From CAZIUL01 sp964542475 (GTDB lineage Bacteria; Planctomycetota; B15-G4; CAYZWU01), in NCBI GenBank assembly GCA_964542475.1, contig CAZIUL010000059.1:1-25694 (forward strand): a stretch of 25,694 bases of DNA, in the 5' to 3' direction. Shown here one piece after another: positions 1-6,157 of this stretch. The notes beneath the pieces were generated by a model. That model made no database searches, had not been told where the DNA came from, and saw nothing but the letters and a program-made list of their open reading frames with translations. Both the position numbers and the translations under genes were made by a program. Numbering within the stretch: the first letter of the stretch is position 1; each line of letters begins with the position of its first letter.

Positions 1-89
1 GAACAGGCCTGCGGTCGTCTCCTGACATGCGCCTTGCCACAACACAGTTTACAGCACCTCGCGACGAAGAGTATGAAATAAGCGGGCTA
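1..89 (-). repeat. Half copy of dispersed palindromic element, cut by window start
   Basis: This stretch is the reverse complement of 14122-14210, with only two differences that I can count over 89 bases. It carries one arm of the palindrome described at 14121-14300, ending in the outer motif AATAAGCGGGCTA. The window's first bases match the position next to the apical loop of the full copy, so the other arm would lie just outside the window. No transposase is present. The element type (MITE-like or REP-like) is inferred from its dispersed, palindromic, non-coding nature. Confidence 0.85.
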
Positions 90-220
90 GAAATTTATTT
101 CCAATTCAAACCTAAACTTCCCCCTGATTTAAAGGCGAATATGAAATAAAGGCAAGTAACCTTTCATCCAGCAGAACATTTGTTATCCTCGAACGCTTGA
201 AAAGCCCTGCAAAAGTTGCC

Positions 221-248
221 TTGTCTGAACGGTTCGGAATCGTATAAT
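221..248 (+). promoter_or_regulatory. Probable sigma70-type promoter of the 308-1210 gene
   Basis: TTGTCT (221-226) is followed after 16 bp by a perfect TATAAT (243-248). Transcription would start near 255, which places the GTG at 251 upstream of the transcript and favours the ATG at 308 as the start. The rest of 90-220 is AT-rich and I see no gene in it. Confidence 0.55.
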
Positions 249-307
249 GTGTGGCTTTATGGGTTTTGACCGGTTCATTTTTCGTTACACGATTGGGAAC
301 TCATTCA

Positions 308-1210
308 ATGATTATCCATCTGAGAAAAGCACGTTTTCTTACTCTTGTCGTGGTTCTTTTCTCCATCTTTGCCCTTTCCAGCGGCGAATCGTTCACCAGC
401 CAGGACGAAGGTTCTGAAAAAGAACTTATTCCGCCCATGGCAGTTGAGCTCCAAAAGAAAGGATACATTGTAAGCGATGATCATTGTTTCGTTTTCCTTC
501 CCCCCGAAGGCTTCTATCCCCTGTCAAAGGATGAAACCGAAGCAACCATTCAGAAAGGCAGAGAAAGCGAGGGGTTCGTCTCGGATGATGGCGCCCAGGC
601 CGGCGCGGCTCCGAGCTCATGGATCATTTTCAGACCCAGTGGATCCAACAGCTCACTTGCAACCGTTGCCGTCACCTCCGCCCGCAGTCCGGTTTTTTTT
701 ATTCCCAAAAGTGTCGATGAGTTCGTACATGCCTATACTCCCTCAACCGGAGACTTTGTCTACTTTTCCATGGAAAACACAGTCGTCAACAACAAAGCAG
801 CGTTCGTAATCGACCGCGAATACGATTCCCAGGGCAAGCGAATGCGACAGGTGGTTGCTTTCATTTTTGACTACACAATAAGGCCCGGCGGCTTCCTCGC
901 GATGTTCTCATCGCTCAGCGTTAATTTCGATGAGCATGTTGAGTCCTTCGCGAAAAGCCTTGCCACCTTCACCGTGCTGCCGCCTAAAATCACCGGCGAT
1001 ATCAAGGAAAAGCTGTACAGCCGCGACATCGCTCCTGAAAAGGAAGAGGATTGGAAACCTGCCTGGCAGTCAATAGAAGTAATCGGTGGGCTTGTTTTCG
1101 TAGCGATGTTCGTTATCTGGTACCTTGTAAAAAGGTTGTCGGACTCTTCTGACTTGCCGGACAGGTCGGACTCTACTGACGTGTCGGACAAATCGGACTC
1201 TTCGGACTGA
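308..1210 (+). CDS. Unrecognised exported protein with C-terminal TM segment and Ser-Asp-x tail
   Basis: I do not recognise a family. The 300-residue product starts with a good signal peptide (MIIHLRKARF followed by a hydrophobic stretch to about residue 24). A roughly 220-residue, probably extracytoplasmic, region follows, then a single hydrophobic helix near residues 255-275, then a short tail of repeated Ser-Asp-x triplets. The frame is open back to a GTG at 251, but the promoter at 221-248 and the signal peptide favour ATG 308. The body is a mix of hydrophobic beta-like stretches (such as WIIFRPSG and VVAFIFDY) with no catalytic motif that I can name. The gene converges on thiF with no gap: the two stop codons together form TGATCA. 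The topology (exported domain, one C-terminal anchor, charged tail) is inferred from hydrophobicity by eye. Confidence 0.75.
   Translation: MIIHLRKARFLTLVVVLFSIFALSSGESFTSQDEGSEKELIPPMAVELQKKGYIVSDDHCFVFLPPEGFYPLSKDETEATIQKGRESEGFVSDDGAQAGAAPSSWIIFRPSGSNSSLATVAVTSARSPVFFIPKSVDEFVHAYTPSTGDFVYFSMENTVVNNKAAFVIDREYDSQGKRMRQVVAFIFDYTIRPGGFLAMFSSLSVNFDEHVESFAKSLATFTVLPPKITGDIKEKLYSRDIAPEKEEDWKPAWQSIEVIGGLVFVAMFVIWYLVKRLSDSSDLPDRSDSTDVSDKSDSSD
1139..1210 (+). repeat. 9-bp tandem repeat, eight units, encoding (Ser-Asp-x)n
   Basis: Eight imperfect 9-bp units with consensus TCGGACNNN run up to and include the TGA stop of the upstream gene. TCGGACTCT occurs three times unchanged. They encode SDS-SDL-PDR-SDS-TDV-SDK-SDS-SD, a very acidic, serine-rich tail after the membrane helix. 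The period is a multiple of three, so unit gain or loss would keep the frame. Confidence 0.9.
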
Positions 1211-1843
1211 TCATACTTGTCTTTCCAGAAAAAGCTCCACAGCAGTGTTCACCTGCATCTGCGCCACGATTCCGACGCGGCCGGCTGAGAGCCCCATGGA
1301 TAGATCGCTCGACCCGTCCCCGCAAATGTAAAGCCTCCCCATCTTCCGCACCTCCAGCCCGCGTGTGTTGCCCGCCCCGGCTATACCTGACGCGCCAACA
1401 ACGCGGTTTTCCGGCCGCTGCATCATCCATGTCTCGATCAGAAGAGCCTTTTCTTCAGCGACATCAAGCGCCTCGATCAAAAGATCGGCATCGCTGAAAA
1501 TTTCAGGCATGTTCGCGGGTGTGACGCGGGTGGCCTCGGTCTCGATGGTCGCGTACGGATTGATCCGTTTCAATGTCTCAGCCAAAGCTTCGACCTTAAG
1601 CATGCCCACCTGATCCACGAAAAAAAGCTGCCTGTTCAGGTTGGAAATCTCCACCCTGTCAGGATCAGCAACGATCAAATGCCCCACTCCGGCCCTGACC
1701 ATTCCGGAGGCCACATTCGATCCGAGCCCTCCTGCACCCATTATTCCGATGGTGCAGCGTTTCAGGCGTTCGAAAGCGCCTTTCACACCTTGCCCGGCGA
1801 AAGCCTTCTCGAACCACGACCGGTCTGCGCCCGAAAAGCTCAT
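1211..1843 (-). CDS. thiF: ThiF family adenylyltransferase (short ThiF, family-2 type)
   Basis: E1-like enzyme that, in this family, adenylates the C-terminus of a sulfur-carrier protein such as ThiS for thiamine thiazole synthesis. The 210-residue product shows the nucleotide-binding loop GAGGLGSN (36-43), an acidic residue at the end of strand 2 (D60), the NLNRQ signature (68-72), a conserved Lys (K83) and an Asp (D127). It lacks the extra C-terminal zinc-binding cysteines of E. coli ThiF/MoeB and matches the short ThiF type, whose end reads CGD...S.G...RVGI.A. The Shine-Dalgarno AGGAGGGG lies 5-6 bases before the ATG. No thiS, thiG or thiH is in the window, so the partner is unknown and it could serve another ubiquitin-like carrier. 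Confidence 0.85.
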   Translation of the reverse strand: MSFSGADRSWFEKAFAGQGVKGAFERLKRCTIGIMGAGGLGSNVASGMVRAGVGHLIVADPDRVEISNLNRQLFFVDQVGMLKVEALAETLKRINPYATIETEATRVTPANMPEIFSDADLLIEALDVAEEKALLIETWMMQRPENRVVGASGIAGAGNTRGLEVRKMGRLYICGDGSSDLSMGLSAGRVGIVAQMQVNTAVELFLERQV

Positions 1844-1941
1844 GACAACCCCTCCTGCAAAAAAAAACAGCGAGCTTATCTAATCAGGTGTTAATCGTCC
1901 TGCCGATAAACTTGAAAAACAAGCGCGGCAACAAAAGTATG

Positions 1942-1970
1942 TTTACCGCGTATTGTACCTCAAGTATATT
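1942..1970 (+). promoter_or_regulatory. Candidate promoter ahead of the miniature palindrome and methyltransferase
   Basis: TTTACC (1942-1947), a 17-bp spacer and TATATT (1965-1970) form a reasonable sigma70-like promoter. Initiation would fall near 1977, at the left edge of the palindromic element, so the element would make up essentially the whole 5' leader of the methyltransferase mRNA. Confidence 0.4.
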
Positions 1971-1973
1971 TCC

Positions 1974-2040
1974 TTAGTCCGCTTATTTCATACTCTTCGT
2001 CGCGAGGTGCCGTAGCAGAAGAGGATGAAATATGCGGGCT
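1974..2040 (+). repeat. Miniature (internally deleted) copy of the palindromic element
   Basis: The left 37 bases match the left arm of the full copy at 14121-14300, and the rest match its right end (GAGGATGAAATATGCGGG). The middle of about 110 bases is missing. GGTGCCG occurs in direct orientation in both arms of the full copy (14153-14159 and 14264-14270), which would explain the deletion. The remaining arms still fold back: about 18 of 20 positions pair between CCGCTTATTTCATACTCTTC and its partner, around a loop of about 20 bases. Confidence 0.85.
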
Positions 2041-2084
2041 GGTCAGGCTGCTGGAAACGGTTTTCTTTTATCGAGACGCATTTG

Positions 2085-2795
2085 ATGAAGACGCGGGAAA
2101 AATGCGCAGCGCTTATATCCAAGCTCTATCCCGGGGTGACCTTCCGCGACAGCGCCCTGAACAAGGGTATCGAACGCCGCCTTGAACCTGGCGGTAAAGT
2201 CCTCGACGTTGGGTGCGGGCGGGACGCCCCCATCGCGGGTTCGCACGCGAAAGACGCCGGGCTCGCAGTAGGCATTGACATGGTGCGCGAGTTCCAGCCG
2301 CCGGAAGCGGTTGAAATCGTGCGTGCTGATATGAACGAGCTGCCGTTCGCGGATGAAACATTTGACCTCGTGTTCTCGCGAAGCGTTCTTGAACACCTGC
2401 TCGAACCGGAACTTGCTTTCAAGGAGGTGGGAAGGATCCTCAAAAAGGGAGGGGGGGTCATCATGGCGACCCCGAACAAATACGATTACGCCTCCGTTTT
2501 GGCGCGTATCATACCCGACAGCCTGCACGGGCGCTTTCTGCGAACCGCGGCCGGTGATGAGGTGTACGATGATTTTCCCACACGATTCAGGTGCAACACC
2601 CGGAAAGACATCGAGAAGTCGATCGGCGACACACGCCTCCGGCTCAAGAGCTTGGCATACATCCGCCATTACCCGTACTACCTGATGTTCTCGATGCCTC
2701 TCTTCTACCTGGGTGTGGCATACGACCGAATGATCACGAAACTGGGGTTTGACTTTCTCCAGCCGACGATCCTGTTCGAGCTGGAAAAAAACTGA
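2085..2795 (+). CDS. Class I SAM-dependent methyltransferase (Methyltransf_11 type)
   Basis: The product (236 residues from this start) carries the SAM-binding loop VLDVGCGRD (about 39-47), the acidic end of strand 2 (GIDM), the ADMNELPF motif typical of UbiE-like enzymes, and FDLVFSRSVLEHL followed by LKKGGGVIMATPN. It therefore transfers a methyl group from SAM; the substrate is unknown. The C-terminal 50 residues are hydrophobic and aromatic, as in methyltransferases acting on lipids or glycolipids, but this is only suggestive. Start choice is open. ATG 2025, in frame, lies inside the palindromic element and has its Shine-Dalgarno-like AGAGG directly abutting it, which is too close. ATG 2085 is preceded by an 18-codon minicistron (2032-2085) whose TGA overlaps it as TGATG, suiting reinitiation. 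The gene converges on the HEAT-VWA gene with a 7-bp gap. Confidence 0.85.
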   Translation: MKTREKCAALISKLYPGVTFRDSALNKGIERRLEPGGKVLDVGCGRDAPIAGSHAKDAGLAVGIDMVREFQPPEAVEIVRADMNELPFADETFDLVFSRSVLEHLLEPELAFKEVGRILKKGGGVIMATPNKYDYASVLARIIPDSLHGRFLRTAAGDEVYDDFPTRFRCNTRKDIEKSIGDTRLRLKSLAYIRHYPYYLMFSMPLFYLGVAYDRMITKLGFDFLQPTILFELEKN

Positions 2796-2802
2796 TCCCC
2801 GT

Positions 2803-4302
2803 TCATTCGCGCAGCACGTTCTTCAACTCTCCTCCGTTGGGTTCAGAGAGTTTCAGCAGAAAACGCGGAGTTTCCATGTCGCCGGCAAGCGATATTGTGT
2901 GGATGCGCATCTTCAGGTAACGGTTCCTCTCCCTTAACACGAACGCGATGGCTTCCCGGTCCGTTAGCCAGTCCGGCCCTGTAGGAACCCCGTCCGATAG
3001 CAGGAAAACCGTATCCGCCGCTGCGGAATGGCTTTTTTTTGCAAAACCATCCTCCGCCATCTTCAGCACGCTGTCCATGGCGGTGTACAGGTTTGTGGTC
3101 ACGGCCATGATCTTGCCGCGTTCGATACACTGAATGTTATTCACGAAATCTACAGCGTCGTCCTTGTTCCGCTTCGTCCCGCTCTGAAGGCTGTCCTTCC
3201 ATTCCGTGACAAATCCGGCGAAGTACACTATGTTGAACGCGGTGTCCTCGCCGAGCGTTTCGATCAGCTTGATGAGCTGTTGCTTGGCAAGGTTGATCCT
3301 TGGGATCTGCTTGAGCCCGTACCCGTACGATTTGGCCGGAAGGATCGTTTCGGTCATGCTCCCGGAAACATCGAGAACAAAGATGAAGTTCTTGGAATAG
3401 GTGGTGATGTTGTAGTAGGAGTAACCCTCCGCATATTTCGGCTTCTTGTACCTGCGGGTTTTCTTGCCGCCGAACTCCTTGATAAAACTGTCCTCGTTGT
3501 CTGACCACCACCCATCCCAGCGCTCGTAGTCGAGCCCGAAATCCTGCCCTGTTATAGCGCAAAGCTTGGAAAGGATGTCCTCTCTAAGGCGCCCGTTCTC
3601 CCTGGGCAGGCGCTTGATCAGGAAAGGGATTATTCTCGGGTCGTTGAACCTGTCAAGCCTTTCAACCGCCTGCACACGCACCTGCCAGACAGGATCGGTC
3701 AAAAGGCCTGCGATGGCCTCGAGGGTCCCATCCGGCTGTATTCTTGAAAGAGCGTAGGCGCATTCCATCCTGACGACAGCATCCTTGTCGCCGATTTCTT
3801 TCAGAATGAGCTCTCCCGCTTCCTTCGCCTTCAACCTGCCCAGCGCGCGTATCTCAGCTGCTTTGGCACCGGGGTGGCGTTCTTTTTTCAGGGTTTTGAG
3901 GAGCATAGCAGCCGCTTCAGGGGCAGGGTCCGGCATGTAGCCCAGGCTCACAGCGCTCCACCTCCGCACCTCGGCCTTTCTGCTCATAAGCCCTTTTTTT
4001 ATAATGGTTTCGAGGGTTTCGGGATTCTTGTAAGATTTCAGGGTCTCGTATACCGCGATCTTCAGAACTATGTCATCCTCGTCCAGCACCTTCAGAAGGT
4101 AATCAGCAGCCTGGGAGCAGTCCGCGTCTTTCAGTGCAAGTATCACCGCGACCTGCTCGTCCGCATCGCTGGAATCGATTCCGCGTTTGAAGCCGGCGAT
4201 CAGCTTGTCGGCGACTTCCTCGTCCACCTGTGCATGGGAACCGGCTGTTGCCATGAAGACAAACGGTATAAGCACAAAAACCAGTACTCGGCAAAAAGAC
4301 AC
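2803..4302 (-). CDS. Exported HEAT-repeat protein with C-terminal von Willebrand A domain
   Basis: From GTG 4302 the product is 499 residues: a signal peptide (to about residue 24, SHA before QVDEE), HEAT-type helical repeats (about 30-250), a WDGWW segment, then a VWA domain (about 305-495). The VWA metal-ion site looks complete: DVSGS (311-315), a Thr in TTNLYT (about 402-406) and SDG (436-438). Family knowledge: HEAT arrays are protein-binding scaffolds, and VWA domains bind partners through a metal ion. The frame is open to ATG 4380, but GTG 4302 has a strong Shine-Dalgarno (AAGGAGGG, 4307-4314) and starts a clean signal peptide, and the candidate promoter lies at 4379-4406. I infer a periplasmic or surface-facing adaptor. 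No partner enzyme such as a MoxR ATPase is next to it. Confidence 0.87.
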   Translation of the reverse strand: MSFCRVLVFVLIPFVFMATAGSHAQVDEEVADKLIAGFKRGIDSSDADEQVAVILALKDADCSQAADYLLKVLDEDDIVLKIAVYETLKSYKNPETLETIIKKGLMSRKAEVRRWSAVSLGYMPDPAPEAAAMLLKTLKKERHPGAKAAEIRALGRLKAKEAGELILKEIGDKDAVVRMECAYALSRIQPDGTLEAIAGLLTDPVWQVRVQAVERLDRFNDPRIIPFLIKRLPRENGRLREDILSKLCAITGQDFGLDYERWDGWWSDNEDSFIKEFGGKKTRRYKKPKYAEGYSYYNITTYSKNFIFVLDVSGSMTETILPAKSYGYGLKQIPRINLAKQQLIKLIETLGEDTAFNIVYFAGFVTEWKDSLQSGTKRNKDDAVDFVNNIQCIERGKIMAVTTNLYTAMDSVLKMAEDGFAKKSHSAAADTVFLLSDGVPTGPDWLTDREAIAFVLRERNRYLKMRIHTISLAGDMETPRFLLKLSEPNGGELKNVLRE

Positions 4303-4325
4303 GATACCCTCCTTTAAATGAAGCT

Positions 4326-4344
4326 TGCCGGCGGATCGCCGGCA
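4326..4344 (-). promoter_or_regulatory. Perfect 8-bp hairpin in the HEAT-VWA leader
   Basis: TGCCGGCG-GAT-CGCCGGCA is a GC-rich perfect stem with a 3-base loop. It lies in the predicted 5' leader, about 12 bases upstream of the Shine-Dalgarno. It could stabilise the mRNA or be a protein site; it has no T-run, so it is not an intrinsic terminator. Confidence 0.45.
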
Positions 4345-4378
4345 TCCTGATGTTAATTCACGATCAGCACCTGTATTC

Positions 4379-4406
4379 ATTATAAACTATTGAGAGTACA
4401 TCACAA
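4379..4406 (-). promoter_or_regulatory. Candidate promoter of the HEAT-VWA gene
   Basis: On the minus strand TTGTGA (4406-4401) is followed after 16 bp by a perfect TATAAT (4384-4379). Initiation near 4372 gives a leader of about 70 bases to GTG 4302 and excludes the ATG at 4380. Confidence 0.5.
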
Positions 4407-4502
4407 GCTGTCCCTGGCCGGACCCGGACCAGGCAAGCCATCAAATCAACTTATATTTATAATTTGCAACAGAAAACGATTCTTGTTATGTGTGCTTGTT
4501 TA

Positions 4503-4524
4503 CGGTTTCCAAGCACTGAAACCG
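4503..4524 (+). promoter_or_regulatory. Inverted repeat ahead of the aldehyde dehydrogenase
   Basis: CGGTTTC-N8-GAAACCG is a perfect 7-bp inverted repeat, 50 bases before ATG 4574, in the divergent intergenic region. A TATAAT (4458-4463) lies upstream without a convincing -35. The repeat could be an operator or a leader hairpin; nothing in the sequence decides between them. Confidence 0.35.
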
Positions 4525-4573
4525 CAGCACCGAAAGCTTAACAATTAATCGTTTGCAGACAAGGAGACAGACC

Positions 4574-6097
4574 ATGTCGGATTCCATTCTGAAAAAGCTC
4601 AACCTACAGCAAGTCAACGCAGGGGCATGCTTTGGCCCGGATGCCTGGATCAAGGAAAAAGACGGGAAACAGCTGATATCATGCAATCCGACAACAGGCG
4701 AACCCATTGCCGGCGTGATCCAGTCCGGAGAGGAATCCTATGATACCGTACTCTCGGAAGCCCAAAAAAGCTTTGTGAAATGGCGGATGCTGCCGGCCCC
4801 AAAACGCGGTGATGTCGTTTATGACCTCGGACGTGCTTTGAGAGAGTTCAAGGAGCCGCTCGGTGAACTAGTAACCCTGGAGATGGGAAAAATACGGGCT
4901 GAAGGAATCGGGGAAGTTCAGGAGATGATCGACATCTGCGACTTTGCGGTCGGCCTTTCACGCCAGCTCTACGGACTCACCATACACTCTGAAAGACCGG
5001 GACACCGTATGTACGAACAATGGCACCCTCTCGGTGTCATAGGCATTATCTCGGCGTTCAACTTTCCGGTTGCCGTATGGGCATGGAACGCGGCAGTTGC
5101 CGCGGTTTGCGGAGATACCATGGTATGGAAGCCGTCGTCCAACACGCCCCTCACCGCTGTTGCCGTGCAGCACATCAGCAACAAGGTTATGGCGGATCAC
5201 GGTTTGAACGGGATCTTCAACCTCGTGATCGGCCCGGGGTCGAGCATAGGAGAGAGGCTCATCAACGACAAGCGAATACCCATGGTGTCGTTCACCGGGT
5301 CGACTAATATGGGCCGACGTGTATCTGAAAAGGTGGCCGCCCGTTTCGGCTCGACCATACTCGAACTCGGGGGGAACAACGCGATCATAGTGACCCAAGA
5401 CGCTGACCTGAATCTGACCGTTCCGGCCATCCTGTTCGGCGCGGTGGGGACAGCGGGCCAGCGGTGCACAAGCACGCGTCGCATACTGATGCACAGCTCC
5501 ATCGCGGAGGAACTCACCGGACGCCTTCTCAAGGCCTACGAGCAGGTTTGCATCGGAAACCCGATGAACACCTCTACGCTGATGGGGCCGCTGGTAACGG
5601 AAGATGCGGTAGAAACCATGGCAAAAGCCCTGAGCACTGCAAAAGCTGAGGGCGGCGAAGTTCTCTACGGCGGAAACCCCCTTCCGGATAAAGGCAGGCA
5701 GTTCGTGGAGCCGGCCATTGTCAAGATGCCGGGCCAGAGCGATATCGTTCGGGAGGAAACATTCGCCCCGATCCTTTACCTCCTGGAATACGAGAACATC
5801 GACCAGGCCATCGAGATCCACAACGATGTACCGCAGGGTCTGTCGAGCGCGATCTTCACGACCAACCTGATCTCAGCCGAAACTTTTCTTTCGCACAAGG
5901 GGTCCGATTGCGGCATCGCCAATGTCAACATCGGGACTTCCGGTGCTGAAATCGGTGGAGCTTTCGGAGGAGAAAAGGAGACAGGCGGCGGGCGCGAATC
6001 AGGATCCGACGCTTGGAAGGCATACATGCGGCGTCAGACAAACACGATCAACTGGTCCAAGGAGCTGCCGCTGGCCCAGGGAATCAAGTTCGGATAA
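4574..6097 (+). CDS. ALDH7-type aldehyde dehydrogenase (aminoadipate semialdehyde / piperideine-6-carboxylate dehydrogenase)
   Basis: NAD(P)-dependent oxidation of an aldehyde to an acid; in the ALDH7 (antiquitin, AmaB/Pcd) branch the substrate is L-2-aminoadipate 6-semialdehyde from lysine catabolism. The 507-residue product has the general base in LELGGNN (E264) and the nucleophile in GQRCTSTRR (C298). It carries antiquitin-like blocks: ISAFNFPVAVWAWN, SFTGSTNMGRRV, and a C-terminal run with NVNIGTSGAEIGG, GGEKETGGGRESGSD and MRRQTNTIN. ATG 4574 is chosen over ATG 4553 because AAGGAG sits 7 bases before it and the family begins near this point. Substrate specificity is inferred from the family blocks; no lysine aminotransferase or lysine dehydrogenase gene is in the window. 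The cofactor cannot be read from the sequence by eye. Confidence 0.93.
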   Translation: MSDSILKKLNLQQVNAGACFGPDAWIKEKDGKQLISCNPTTGEPIAGVIQSGEESYDTVLSEAQKSFVKWRMLPAPKRGDVVYDLGRALREFKEPLGELVTLEMGKIRAEGIGEVQEMIDICDFAVGLSRQLYGLTIHSERPGHRMYEQWHPLGVIGIISAFNFPVAVWAWNAAVAAVCGDTMVWKPSSNTPLTAVAVQHISNKVMADHGLNGIFNLVIGPGSSIGERLINDKRIPMVSFTGSTNMGRRVSEKVAARFGSTILELGGNNAIIVTQDADLNLTVPAILFGAVGTAGQRCTSTRRILMHSSIAEELTGRLLKAYEQVCIGNPMNTSTLMGPLVTEDAVETMAKALSTAKAEGGEVLYGGNPLPDKGRQFVEPAIVKMPGQSDIVREETFAPILYLLEYENIDQAIEIHNDVPQGLSSAIFTTNLISAETFLSHKGSDCGIANVNIGTSGAEIGGAFGGEKETGGGRESGSDAWKAYMRRQTNTINWSKELPLAQGIKFG

Positions 6098-6107
6098 GGA
6101 CCGCTTC

Positions 6108-6157
6108 AGCGCCAAGGCATAGAGGAAGGCGAAGCAGTACCCTTACGCCTTGGCGCT
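6108..6157. terminator. Convergent stem-loop between ALDH and the GGDEF gene
   Basis: AGCGCCAAGGC (6108-6118) and GCCTTGGCGCT (6147-6157) form a perfect 11-bp stem around a 28-base loop. The right arm lies in the last codons of the minus-strand GGDEF gene (the Lys-Ala-Lys-Ala end). With only a short T-run (CTTTT after the right arm), a bidirectional terminator or 3'-end-protecting role is plausible but not certain. Confidence 0.5.

Noticed and set aside
140..149. TATGAAATAA, resembling the outer arm of the palindromic element
   Set aside because: Only about 10 bases match and the CCCGC end is missing; in AT-rich DNA this is likely chance.
251..307. Longer N-terminus for the first gene from GTG 251
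   Set aside because: The promoter's predicted start site lies downstream of this GTG, no Shine-Dalgarno is present, and the signal peptide begins cleanly at ATG 308.
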